From the NCBI RefSeq assembly GCF_900095825.1, contig NZ_LT608315.1, positions 859,873 through 923,872 on the forward strand: a DNA stretch of 64,000 nucleotides, in the 5' to 3' direction. The notes below the pieces were generated by a model. That model did no database searches. It worked only from the letters and a program-made list of their open reading frames with translations, and had not been told where the DNA came from. The stretch comes from Acidaminococcus massiliensis. Its GTDB lineage: Bacteria > Bacillota > Negativicutes > Acidaminococcales > Acidaminococcaceae. Shown one piece after another: positions 18,167-26,010 of the stretch; the stretch's first letter is position 1; each line of letters starts with the position of its first letter. The position numbers and the translations under genes are program-made.

Positions 18167-19126
18167 ATGCGAGAAATCATCTGGAAGGCAAGGGATCTGC
18201 TGGCGCAGCACATCTCCTTTGTCATGGCAACCATAACTTTTAAACACGGTTCAGCTCCCCGGGAAGTGGGCGCCACCATGTTGGTCACGGCCGACGGTCT
18301 TCATGCGGGGACCATCGGCGGGGGAGAAGAGGAATACCAGGCCATCCAACACGCCCAGAAAGTGCTGGAAACAGGGCAGTCCGATCTGGTGCCCTATGAA
18401 ATGACACGCAGTGACGCGGCAAAACTAGGCTTGGTCTGCGGCAGCCACAATCGGGTCCATTTCCAGTATGTCCCTGGAACAGATGACCAAGCCGCTGCCT
18501 ATTTCACCCAAATGGCTGAAAGTGTGGAAAACCATGAGGTGTATTGGCTGTTCGATCTTCAGGCAGACCACGGGATCAGCATGAAAGTGGACGGGAAGAT
18601 CTATCCTTTCAGCCGGGATGGGGCGCTGCCGGCAGCCGAGGAACTTTTCCAAGTGAAGATCAAAAAGCCCATGAAGGTCTATATCTTTGGGGGCGGCCAC
18701 ATTGCCAAGGCGACGGCAGCCCTGCTGCACTTCCTGAAACTGGAAGTGACGGTGGTTGACGACCGGCCTGAATATCTGACACCGGAAGAATTTCCTCAAG
18801 TGAACCGTCTCCTCCATTCGTTGGAAAATCTGTCCGACTTTCCCATCGGGAACAGCGACTATGTCTGTGTCATGACCCGGGGCCATGCCAATGATATCCA
18901 GGTCCTGAAGGGTATCCTGCCCAAGGATCCTTATTATGTGGGGATTGTGGGCAATAAAATGAAAGCGGAAAAATACCCCCAGCATTTCCAGGGGACACCT
19001 TTGTATGAAGTTTACCAGAAGAAAGTCCATCTGCCGGTGGGACTGCCGATCCGGGCACTGACCCCGGAAGAAATCGCTGTAAGCATTGCCGGCGAAATCA
19101 TTTTGTCTTATAGGAGTAACTGCTGA
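18167..19126 (+). CDS. xdhC: XdhC/CoxI family maturation factor
   Basis: A 319-residue XdhC-family protein that binds molybdenum cofactor, supports its sulfuration and delivers it to the apo-hydroxylase. The N-terminal XdhC domain has the pattern FKHGSAPREVGATMLV...GTIGGGEEE. The C-terminal Rossmann domain has VYIFGGGHIAKATAALL (about residues 168-184) and VVDDRPEYLTPEEFP. AGGAGA precedes ATG 18167. It heads a long operon running to mocA; its TGA overlaps the next ATG. Its presence confirms that the upstream enzyme is of the sulfurated xanthine-oxidase type. Confidence 0.92.
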   Translation: MREIIWKARDLLAQHISFVMATITFKHGSAPREVGATMLVTADGLHAGTIGGGEEEYQAIQHAQKVLETGQSDLVPYEMTRSDAAKLGLVCGSHNRVHFQYVPGTDDQAAAYFTQMAESVENHEVYWLFDLQADHGISMKVDGKIYPFSRDGALPAAEELFQVKIKKPMKVYIFGGGHIAKATAALLHFLKLEVTVVDDRPEYLTPEEFPQVNRLLHSLENLSDFPIGNSDYVCVMTRGHANDIQVLKGILPKDPYYVGIVGNKMKAEKYPQHFQGTPLYEVYQKKVHLPVGLPIRALTPEEIAVSIAGEIILSYRSNC

Positions 19127-20106
19127 TGAATACGGTGAAGAAAATCCCTGTGCAGGAAGCAGTGGGACAGATCCTGGCCCATGACATGACCCAGATCATC
19201 CCTGGTGAGCGGAAAGGCCCCCGCTTCAAAAAAGGCCATATTGTCCAGCCGGAAGATATCTCCGTGCTTCTTTCCATGGGGAAAGAACACATCTATACAT
19301 TGGAGCTGGATGAATTTACCTATCATGAAAATGAGGCTGCGGAACATCTGGCAGGTATCTGCCAAGGAGCCCATTTGGAACGTTCCGAGATTTCCGAAGG
19401 ACGGATCAACTTGAAAGCGGCAGTGGATGGGCTTCTCCGGGTCAACGTCCCTCTGCTGGAACGGATCAATCTGTATGGGGAAGTCATGATTGCCACCAAA
19501 AGGGACGGGACTCCCGTAACGAAGGGTACGGTGGTTGCTGGGACCCGGGCCATCCCGCTGTGGATCGCCAAAGAAAAGATCCATCAGTGCGAAAAACTGG
19601 CAGGCGGAGAAAAAGTACTGTCCATCCGGCCTTTTGTGCCACAAAAAGCTGGAATCCTGACGACAGGCAGCGAAGTCTGCAAAGGCTTGGTGAAAGACGG
19701 CTTCCGGGAGGTGCTGCCAGCCAAGCTGCAGCCTTATGGATTCACCATTGTGGATCACCGTTATACCATGGATGACAAAGAAAGCATCGTCCGTCAGCTC
19801 CGGGAAATGATTGCAGAAGACCTGGATTTGATCCTTTGTACAGGAGGGATGAGCGTGGACCCGGATGACAATACCCCAGGAGCCATCCAGGAAGTCAGTA
19901 CCCAGGTGGTGACCTACGGTACCCCAGTCCTTCCCGGGGCCATGTTCATGGCAGCCTATCATCACCGGACGGTGATCCTGGGGCTGCCGGGGTCCGTCAT
20001 GTTCCATCCCCGGACTGTCTTTGACTTGATCCTGCCCCTGGCCGCAGCCCAGGAACCGATTACGCGGGAATACATCGCCGGGCTGGGCCATGGAGGACTT
20101 CTGTGA
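19126..20106 (+). CDS. MoeA-like molybdopterin-binding protein
   Basis: A 326-residue protein whose C-terminal half is a MoCF/MPT-binding domain: AGILTTGSEV (about residue 184) and LILCTGGMSVDPDDNTPGAI (about 243) match the MoeA/MogA molybdopterin-binding fold. The N-terminal part is shorter than a full MoeA (about 400 aa) and not clearly homologous. Proteins of this type occur in XDH gene clusters, where they probably act in molybdate insertion or cofactor handling; the precise step is uncertain. It overlaps xdhC and moaC by one base each (TGATG). Confidence 0.85.
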   Translation: MNTVKKIPVQEAVGQILAHDMTQIIPGERKGPRFKKGHIVQPEDISVLLSMGKEHIYTLELDEFTYHENEAAEHLAGICQGAHLERSEISEGRINLKAAVDGLLRVNVPLLERINLYGEVMIATKRDGTPVTKGTVVAGTRAIPLWIAKEKIHQCEKLAGGEKVLSIRPFVPQKAGILTTGSEVCKGLVKDGFREVLPAKLQPYGFTIVDHRYTMDDKESIVRQLREMIAEDLDLILCTGGMSVDPDDNTPGAIQEVSTQVVTYGTPVLPGAMFMAAYHHRTVILGLPGSVMFHPRTVFDLILPLAAAQEPITREYIAGLGHGGLL

Positions 20107-20585
20107 TGCCGGGCTGGAATCACTTCGATGGACAGGGGAATGCCCGGATGGTGGATGTTTCTGAGAAAGCGGTGACCTGCCGGGAAGCAGAGGCTTCCGG
20201 GACCATCACCATGAGCCGGGATGCTTTGGAGCAGATCCTGCAGAAAAAGATCAAAAAAGGCGATGTGCTGACGGTGGCACAGGTGGCCGGGATCATGGCC
20301 GCCAAAAGGACTTGGGAACTGATCCCCATGGCGCATCCCCTCCCATTGAGCGGAATCGCCCTGACTTTTTCTGTGGATGAAGAGCACTGTACCATTGTGG
20401 CCCGCTGTACGGCAAAGATCGAAGGGAAAACGGGCGTGGAAATGGAAGCCCTTACTGGGGTTTCTGTAGCGCTGCTCACCATTTACGACATGGCCAAGGG
20501 GATCGACCGGGGGATGGTCCTGGGCCAGATCCGGTTGGAACACAAGGAAGGCGGGCAGAGTGGAAGCTATGACAGGGAGCCGTAA
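20106..20585 (+). CDS. moaC: Cyclic pyranopterin monophosphate synthase MoaC
   Basis: Second enzyme of molybdopterin synthesis, converting the MoaA product to cyclic pyranopterin monophosphate. The 159-residue protein shows the family signature HFDGQGNARMVDVSEKAVTCREA, the conserved LIPMAHPLPL and KTGVEMEALTGVSVALLTIYDMAK. A GTG three bases earlier is open, but ATG 20106 forms a TGATG junction with the upstream gene and has GGAGG at good spacing. It is followed after one base by moaA. Confidence 0.95.
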   Translation: MPGWNHFDGQGNARMVDVSEKAVTCREAEASGTITMSRDALEQILQKKIKKGDVLTVAQVAGIMAAKRTWELIPMAHPLPLSGIALTFSVDEEHCTIVARCTAKIEGKTGVEMEALTGVSVALLTIYDMAKGIDRGMVLGQIRLEHKEGGQSGSYDREP

Positions 20586-20586
20586 G

Positions 20587-21540
20587 ATGGAGGATCAGTG
20601 GGGAAGGACCATCGATTATCTGCGGCTTTCAGTTACTGATTCCTGCAATCTGGGCTGTATATACTGCCGACTGCCGGGCTGCAGCCCGCTCCTGCAGAGC
20701 TCCCTGACGGATGAGGAAATCTTCCAGGTATTGTCCTGCTTCCAGGAACTGGGCATCCGAAAATTGAAGATTACCGGTGGAGAACCGCTGCTGCGGCCGG
20801 GCATCGGATCCTTTCTGGAAAGACTGCTGGAACGGGGGTGGTTTTCTTCAGTGACCTTGACCACCAATGGACAGTATCTGGAGCGGTATTGGCCGGTCCT
20901 TTCCCATCTGGACAGCATCAATGTTTCTTTGGATTCCCTGCAGGAGGCTGCTTACCAAAAGATGACCCGGGGCGGAGCACTGGCTCCTATCCGGGAAGGA
21001 CTGCGGCAGGGACTGGACGGGGGTTATCAGGCCTTTAAACTGAATGTGGTCCTGGTCACCGGATACAATGACGGAGAGATCCCTGCCTTTTTGCAGCTGG
21101 CGGCAAAATATCCTTTGGCTGTCCGTTTCATCGAACTGATGCCGCTGGGAGAAGGGAGCCGTTATCAGGGCGTTCCTCGAGAACGGATCCTCCGGGAAGT
21201 GGATCGGCTGTATCCGGGATGGAAGTGGAGCCGGTCCAGGGGGAATGGACCGGCCCGATATCTGGAAATTCCCAGTATCCCAGGAAGGATCGGATTCATC
21301 GATGCAGTGGGGCATCCTTTTTGCAGCCAATGCAACAGGATCCGGATGGATGCGGCAGGGAAGATCTTCCTTTGTCTGGAACAGGAAGCGGCACTGGATG
21401 TGAAAGCATTCCTCCAAGGCGGCCTGTCTCGGAAAGGGTTCCTGCAGCAGCTGAGAGAGGCCGTCTGGCAGAAACCGGAAAAAAATCATTTTGCCTCCCG
21501 CCCTTGCCCGGGCCGTAAGATGTATCAGATTGGAGGATAA
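20587..21540 (+). CDS. moaA: GTP 3',8-cyclase MoaA
   Basis: Radical-SAM enzyme that starts molybdopterin synthesis from GTP. The 317-residue protein has the radical-SAM motif CNLGCIYC near the N-terminus, the GGEPLLR motif for SAM, a second [4Fe-4S] site CSQCNRIRMDAAGKIFLC, and the characteristic Gly-Gly C-terminus (YQIGG). Upstream in-frame GTG and ATG codons exist at 20560 and 20569, but AGGGAG at 20574-20579 fits ATG 20587 with 7-bp spacing. The gene ends in TAA, immediately followed by the next ATG. Confidence 0.95.
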   Translation: MEDQWGRTIDYLRLSVTDSCNLGCIYCRLPGCSPLLQSSLTDEEIFQVLSCFQELGIRKLKITGGEPLLRPGIGSFLERLLERGWFSSVTLTTNGQYLERYWPVLSHLDSINVSLDSLQEAAYQKMTRGGALAPIREGLRQGLDGGYQAFKLNVVLVTGYNDGEIPAFLQLAAKYPLAVRFIELMPLGEGSRYQGVPRERILREVDRLYPGWKWSRSRGNGPARYLEIPSIPGRIGFIDAVGHPFCSQCNRIRMDAAGKIFLCLEQEAALDVKAFLQGGLSRKGFLQQLREAVWQKPEKNHFASRPCPGRKMYQIGG

Positions 21541-21978
21541 ATGGGAACCATTATTTCAATCAACTGCAGTGAAAAGAAAGGGACCGTGAAGACACCGGTG
21601 GCAGAAGCAGAAGTCCGTACGGACTGGGGCATCGTCGGGGATGCCCATGCCGGACACTGGCATCGGCAGGTCAGCCTGCTGTCTCTGGAAAGCTTCCAGC
21701 AGTTCCAGGCGGACAGCGGCTGTCAGCTGGAATTTGGTGCATTTGGCGAAAATCTGCTGGTCCAGGGGCTTCCCCTGGATGCACTGAAAGTGGGCGACCG
21801 GCTTTCCAGTGGATCCTGCTGCCTGGAAATCACCCAGCTCGGAAAAGAATGCCATCGATCCTGTGCCATCCGGCAGCGGGTGGGAAAATGCATCATGCCC
21901 CAAAAAGGCATTTTTGCCAAAGTGCTTCGGGGCGGCATCATCAGGAAAGGGGATTCCATATGTATAGAGTCTGTTTGA
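21541..21978 (+). CDS. MOSC domain protein
   Basis: A 145-residue single MOSC domain (the fold of the molybdenum-cofactor sulfurase C-terminus). Visible features are the conserved GIVGDAHAGHWHRQVSLLS, GAFGENLLVQGL and ITQLGKECHRSC with the MOSC cysteine. These small MOSC proteins may carry sulfur or bind cofactor, which fits a cluster for a sulfurated hydroxylase. The exact role is not established. GGAGG in the end of moaA serves this start; the next gene overlaps it by 19 bases. Confidence 0.9.
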   Translation: MGTIISINCSEKKGTVKTPVAEAEVRTDWGIVGDAHAGHWHRQVSLLSLESFQQFQADSGCQLEFGAFGENLLVQGLPLDALKVGDRLSSGSCCLEITQLGKECHRSCAIRQRVGKCIMPQKGIFAKVLRGGIIRKGDSICIESV

Positions 21979-22463
21979 TCACCGTCAGTGACAGCAGTGC
22001 CCTCCTGGGGAAGAAAGATCTGACTGGACCGGCAGTTGCCGAGCTTCTGGCAAAGGCTGGGTACCAGATCGTAGCCAGGACGGTCCTCCCGGATGAACGG
22101 GAGCTGCTGGCTGAAAAAATGCGGCAAATCGCCGATGGAGGCAGAGCTGATTTGCTTTTGACCCTGGGGGGAACCGGACTGAATGAAAGAGATGTGACCC
22201 CGGAAGCGACCGGAGAGATCATTGAAAAAGCAGTTCCGGGTTTTTCTGAACTGATGCGGCGGAAGAGCTTCGAAGTGACCCCCAACGGGATACTTTCTCG
22301 AGGGATATCAGGGATCCGGAAACACTGTCTGATCATCAATCTGCCTGGCAGCCCTCGGGCGGCTGTCGAGAATCTTTCCTTTATCCTCCAGCCGTTGGCC
22401 CATGGCCTGAAAATGCTGACACAATCCAAAAATGACTGCGCCCATATGGACGCACTGCGTTAG
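21960..22463 (+). CDS. mogA: Molybdopterin adenylyltransferase-type protein (MogA/MoaB)
   Basis: A 167-residue MoCF-domain protein, probably adenylating molybdopterin before metal insertion. Key motifs are VCLITVSDSSALLGKKDLTGP, LLTLGGTGLNERDVTPEAT and LPGSPRAAVENL, as in MogA/MoaB. The frame is open further upstream, but AGGAAAGGGG fits ATG 21960, which lies inside the MOSC gene's end. MogA and MoaB cannot be separated safely by eye. Confidence 0.9.
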   Translation: MYRVCLITVSDSSALLGKKDLTGPAVAELLAKAGYQIVARTVLPDERELLAEKMRQIADGGRADLLLTLGGTGLNERDVTPEATGEIIEKAVPGFSELMRRKSFEVTPNGILSRGISGIRKHCLIINLPGSPRAAVENLSFILQPLAHGLKMLTQSKNDCAHMDALR

Positions 22464-22478
22464 AAAGGAGCGGATATC

Positions 22479-23270
22479 ATGAAAAAGACTTTTGCAGGGC
22501 TGCTGGCTTTCCTGACTGCCCTTTTCCTCTTTGGCTGCGGAAGCAGCCCTGCCCAGCCGAAAGAAGCCCAGAAAGAAATCTATATTTCTGCAGCAGCTTC
22601 CATGGCGGATGCAGTGAATGAAATCAAGGCAGATTACGAAAAAAAGCATCCGGATGTGGTCATCCGGACAAATTATGCCGGATCGGGGACGCTGATGAAT
22701 CAAATCATAGAAGGTTCTCCAGCCGACCTGTTCATTTCTGCTTCTGACAAACAGATGGATACCTTGGCAAAGAAGCAGCTGATTGACGGAGACAGCCGGG
22801 TAGAACTGCTGAAAAATGAGCTGGTGCTGATCGTGCCCAAAGCTTCTTCTTTGGAACTGAGCAGCTTCCAGGATGCCGCAGGAGAAAATGTGACAAAGAT
22901 TGCCATTGCGGATCCTGCTTCCGTTCCTGTGGGACAGTACAGTGAAAAACTGTTCGAAAAAATGGGAATCTGGGACCAGGTGAAGCAGAAAATGGTCATG
23001 TCCCAGGATGTCCGGCAGAGCCTTGACTGGGTTGCCTCCGGGAATGTCCAGTGTGCTCCGGTCTACCGTACCGATGCAGCCATTGAAAAAGACCGGGTCC
23101 GGATCGTTGCTGTGGCTCCCCAGGGAATCAACCAGGGAATCTTTTATCCCCTGGCGATCTTGAAAAAAAGCGGAGAAAAAGCAGGCGTCAGAGACTTCTA
23201 TCAATACTTGAAATCTCCGGAAGCCCAGAAAGTCTATGAAAAATATGGGTTCGTGGTGAATGTGAAATGA
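22479..23270 (+). CDS. modA: Molybdate ABC transporter, substrate-binding lipoprotein ModA
   Basis: A 263-residue periplasmic (extracytoplasmic) molybdate-binding protein. It begins with a lipoprotein signal (KKTFAGLLAFLTALFLFGCGSS, lipobox FGC at residues 18-20), followed by the ModA start IYISAAASMADAVNEI. The oxyanion-binding pattern TNYAGSGTLMNQI and ADLFISAS are typical. The first gene of modABC; its stop overlaps modB. It sits in the same operon as the Moco genes, so metal uptake and cofactor synthesis are co-expressed. Confidence 0.95.
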   Translation: MKKTFAGLLAFLTALFLFGCGSSPAQPKEAQKEIYISAAASMADAVNEIKADYEKKHPDVVIRTNYAGSGTLMNQIIEGSPADLFISASDKQMDTLAKKQLIDGDSRVELLKNELVLIVPKASSLELSSFQDAAGENVTKIAIADPASVPVGQYSEKLFEKMGIWDQVKQKMVMSQDVRQSLDWVASGNVQCAPVYRTDAAIEKDRVRIVAVAPQGINQGIFYPLAILKKSGEKAGVRDFYQYLKSPEAQKVYEKYGFVVNVK

Positions 23271-23917
23271 GCGGCTCCCCAGTGAGCCTTTCCCTGCAAG
23301 TGGCCTTGGCCTCGACAGCCGTCACTTTTTTCTTGGGGATCCTGGCTGCTTACGGGGTCAGGAAACTGCGGCGGGGCAGCGGTTTTTTTGATGCGGTATT
23401 CACGCTTCCTCTGGTACTGCCGCCCACCGTGGTCGGTTTCCTGCTGCTGGTACTCCTGGGGAACTATGGGCCGTTCCAGGGAATCTATGAACGCTTCCAT
23501 TTCCATATAGTCTTTACCTGGTGGGCCAATATCATTGCAGCCATTGTGGTCAGTTTTCCGCTGATGTACCGGACCGCTTATGGGACCTTTCTCCAGGTCA
23601 ATGAAGAATATTTGCAGGTTGCCCGGACCTTGGGGATGTCAGAGAAAAAAATCTTCTGGAAGATCCTCCTTCCCCTTTCCCGCCAGGGACTGATTTCCGG
23701 GATCATCCTGACTTTTACCCGTTCCCTGGGGGAATTCGGGGCGACCATGATGATTTCTGGGAATATCCCAGGCAAGACCCAAACCATCTCCACCGCCATC
23801 TATTCCGCGGTACAGGCAGGACGGAAAGAGCAGGCCTTTGCCTGGGTGGGTGTCGTGATGGCGCTGAATCTGGTCTCCATCATCAGTCTGCATTTTATAA
23901 CACAAAGGGGAAAGTGA
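23267..23917 (+). CDS. modB: Molybdate ABC transporter permease ModB
   Basis: A 216-residue inner-membrane permease with about five TM helices. It carries the ModB pattern LPLVLPPTVVGFLLLVLLG near residues 45-63 and the EAA-type cytoplasmic loop (LQVARTLGMSEKKIFWKILLPLSRQGLISG) that docks to ModC. Its start overlaps modA by four bases. Confidence 0.95.
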   Translation: MSGSPVSLSLQVALASTAVTFFLGILAAYGVRKLRRGSGFFDAVFTLPLVLPPTVVGFLLLVLLGNYGPFQGIYERFHFHIVFTWWANIIAAIVVSFPLMYRTAYGTFLQVNEEYLQVARTLGMSEKKIFWKILLPLSRQGLISGIILTFTRSLGEFGATMMISGNIPGKTQTISTAIYSAVQAGRKEQAFAWVGVVMALNLVSIISLHFITQRGK

Positions 23918-23918
23918 T

Positions 23919-24932
23919 ATGAGTCTGGCGGTCAATGTGGAAAAGAAACTGCACCATTTTACCCTGCAGGCCGATTTTTCCATCGGCAATGAAAATCTGG
24001 CTGTAGTAGGGGCTTCCGGAAGCGGGAAGTCCATGCTGCTGAAGCTGATTGCAGGGATCGAAACACCGGACCGGGGTACCATTACCATCAATGACAGGAT
24101 CTGTTTTTCCCAAGGGAAAATCAACCTTGCCAGTCAAAAGAGAAAAGTAGGCTATCTATTTCAGGATTATGCCTTGTTTCCCCATTTGACCCTGTTGGAG
24201 AATCTTTCCATTGTCATGGAAGGGAACCGCCGGGAAAAGAAAGCGCAGGCCGGACATTTTTTACAGCGGTTCCATCTGGAACATGTGCTGGACGCTTATC
24301 CGGAGACTCTTTCCGGCGGCGAAAAGCAGCGGGCAGCCCTGGCGCGGATGCTCTGCGTAGATCCCCAGGTCCTGCTGTTGGATGAGCCCTTTTCTGCCCT
24401 GGATACGAACCTGAAATGGCAGGTGGAAAATGATCTGGTCAGCGTCCTGAAAACTGTGCGGAAGACCGTGGTGCTGGTAACCCACAGTATGGAGGAGGCA
24501 CTGCGGATCTGCAGCCGAATCCTGATCCTGGACCAGGGAAAAATTGTGGATTTCGGCGAAAAAGATCAAGTGCTGGAGCACCCCCGGACACTAGTTTCTG
24601 CCCAGCTGGCAGGGTACAAGAATTGCTTCCGGAAAGAAAATGTCCCGGAACTTTTTGCCCAGCTGCCGGAAGCGAAGGCAGCCGGCAAACAAGTCTTGGT
24701 GCTGGATGCCGGAAATTTCTCCCTGGCGGCCCGGGAAAGGACCCTTTGTCTGCCCCTGCGTTTCTGTTATCGGACGGCGGACCAGAAAAAGGTCTATGAT
24801 ATCTTCCACCTGTATCCCCAAGGACTGACCGTAACTTGGGAATGGGACCGGAGTTATTCAGAGCTGCCTGTGTACCAGGCGGATCAGTCTGTGTTTGCTT
24901 ATTATCCTCTGGAAAGGATCCTATTGTTTTAG
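23919..24932 (+). CDS. modC: Molybdate ABC transporter ATP-binding protein ModC
   Basis: A 337-residue ABC ATPase. The P-loop is GASGSGKS (about residues 31-38), the signature LSGGEKQRAALARM, and Walker B LLLDEPFSALD; the His-switch VTHSMEEAL follows. The C-terminal 100 residues are weakly conserved and may be a reduced regulatory domain; a clear MOP domain is not visible. It is separated from modB by one base. Confidence 0.93.
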   Translation: MSLAVNVEKKLHHFTLQADFSIGNENLAVVGASGSGKSMLLKLIAGIETPDRGTITINDRICFSQGKINLASQKRKVGYLFQDYALFPHLTLLENLSIVMEGNRREKKAQAGHFLQRFHLEHVLDAYPETLSGGEKQRAALARMLCVDPQVLLLDEPFSALDTNLKWQVENDLVSVLKTVRKTVVLVTHSMEEALRICSRILILDQGKIVDFGEKDQVLEHPRTLVSAQLAGYKNCFRKENVPELFAQLPEAKAAGKQVLVLDAGNFSLAARERTLCLPLRFCYRTADQKKVYDIFHLYPQGLTVTWEWDRSYSELPVYQADQSVFAYYPLERILLF

Positions 24933-24945
24933 CGAGGAGGCAAAA

Positions 24946-25536
24946 ATGAAGATCGCGGGCATCATCCTGGCTGCTGGCTTTTCCCGGAGAATGGGAAAAA
25001 ACAAATACCATCTTCTGCTGGGGGGCCGGGAACTTTACCAATATGGGGCAGATCTGTTGGAAAGGCTGCCCCTAGCAAAACGGCTGATTGTGACCAATGA
25101 TGCAGAGATAGCCCGGTATTGTATCGGCAAGGGAATCCATCCGGTTTCCAATGGAAATGCGGCGGAAGGCAAAGCTTCGTCTATCCGGGCTGGAGTGGAT
25201 GCAGCGGGGCAGGTGGACGGATATTTCTTTATGACGGCCGATCAGCCGCTGGTTTCTGCCGTCAGCTGCCAAAAAATCCTGGAAGCCCAGGAAGCTGAAC
25301 CTGAAAAGATCATCCAGCCGGTGTACGGAGGGAAGCAAGGGATGCCGGTGTGTATTCCGGCAGTGTATGCCGCTGCCCTTCAGCAGCTGAAGGGCGAAGC
25401 CGGAGGGAAAAAGCTGATGACGGGTGAAAACACCAGACAAGTGATCCTTGCTGATGCCAAAGAACATCAAGATCTGGATACCTGGGAAGATTATGAAAGA
25501 CTGGAGCAATGGATTAGAGAAACAGTCCTTCTGTGA
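24946..25536 (+). CDS. mocA: Molybdenum cofactor nucleotidyltransferase (MocA-like)
   Basis: A 196-residue nucleotidyltransferase with the NTP-binding signature GIILAAGFSRRMGKNKYHLLLGG at its N-terminus and the metal-site TADQPLVS near residue 97. In a cluster for an XDH-type enzyme it most likely attaches CMP to molybdopterin (MCD form), as MocA does. A MobA-like GMP transfer cannot be excluded. GAGGAGG precedes ATG 24946; an upstream in-frame start lies in modC and has no ribosome site. Last gene of the xdhC-mocA operon. Confidence 0.85.
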   Translation: MKIAGIILAAGFSRRMGKNKYHLLLGGRELYQYGADLLERLPLAKRLIVTNDAEIARYCIGKGIHPVSNGNAAEGKASSIRAGVDAAGQVDGYFFMTADQPLVSAVSCQKILEAQEAEPEKIIQPVYGGKQGMPVCIPAVYAAALQQLKGEAGGKKLMTGENTRQVILADAKEHQDLDTWEDYERLEQWIRETVLL

Positions 25537-25559
25537 TATTTTTCTGCTAAATCTGGGAA

Positions 25560-25730
25560 AATTGACTCTTTATGGACGGATGAAGGATACAATAACATCA
25601 TCTAAAGGATTTTATTACCATTTTGCTTTATCGCAATATATCGATAATGCAGTAGAGCAATCACTCCGGATGGTAAGACCTGCGCGACGAAATCCTTTAG
25701 ATCCATTTCAGCATCCTGCAAAAAAATAGC
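25560..25730 (+). pseudogene. Decayed TetR-type regulator fragment
   Basis: Just after mocA, two reading frames together resemble the helix-turn-helix end of a TetR regulator. One frame (from 25564) reads DSLWTDEGYNNII and then hits a stop; the next frame continues as SSKGFYYHFALSQYIDNAVEQ, which resembles the usual SKGxFYxHFxSKexLLdAV element. About ten residues between them and all of the ligand domain are missing. The stretch is more AT-rich than neighbouring genes. A 49-codon frame from ATG 25580 remains open but lacks a good ribosome site, so I treat it as a remnant. Confidence 0.4.
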
Positions 25731-25753
25731 ACTGAGGAGGGGCCAGTATGCCT

Positions 25754-25790
25754 AAAGGGGCTGTTGTATACACAGCTGCCCCTTCTTTTC
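25754..25790 (+). terminator. Terminator of the xdhC-mocA operon
   Basis: AAAGGGGC and GCCCCTT arms, with partial inner pairing around GTATAC, are followed by a CTTTTC tract. It belongs to the AGGGGCTGTTG terminator set seen elsewhere in the window. Confidence 0.7.
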
Positions 25791-25902
25791 GTGTGTCAAA
25801 AAAACGTCCCTTGCTTTAGCACAATAGCGGAGTAAAAAACGACAAAAACAGTCTTTCCATAATAAAAAGAAAATTCAAAATCGTATCTGAGAAGAAAAAC
25901 TT

Positions 25903-25934
25903 TTGACTTTCTTCTGACATTTTAACAGTACAAT
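25903..25934 (+). promoter_or_regulatory. Candidate promoter for the YuiF-like gene
   Basis: TTGACT (25903-25908) and TACAAT (25929-25934) lie 77 bases before the transporter start. The 20-bp spacing is long, so a regulator may be needed. The roughly 110 bases between this and the preceding terminator are AT-rich with no gene; an AAAACGTCC string at 25801 recalls half of the hut element. Confidence 0.4.
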
Positions 25935-26010
25935 GAATCTGTAAAAAGTCGGGGATTGCGCAGGAATCCCCGCAAACGGAAAAGTGAATAAGAAAAGGAG
26001 TGATCAATGT

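Noticed and set aside
25448..25729. A 93-codon frame spanning the end of mocA
   Set aside because: Its first half is mocA in another frame; only the TetR-like remnant in the second half is meaningful.
25801..25810. A third hut box (AAAACGTCC) before the YuiF-like transporter
   Set aside because: Only eight bases match, the second box is missing, and its distance to the candidate -10 differs from the ftcD and hutU promoters.
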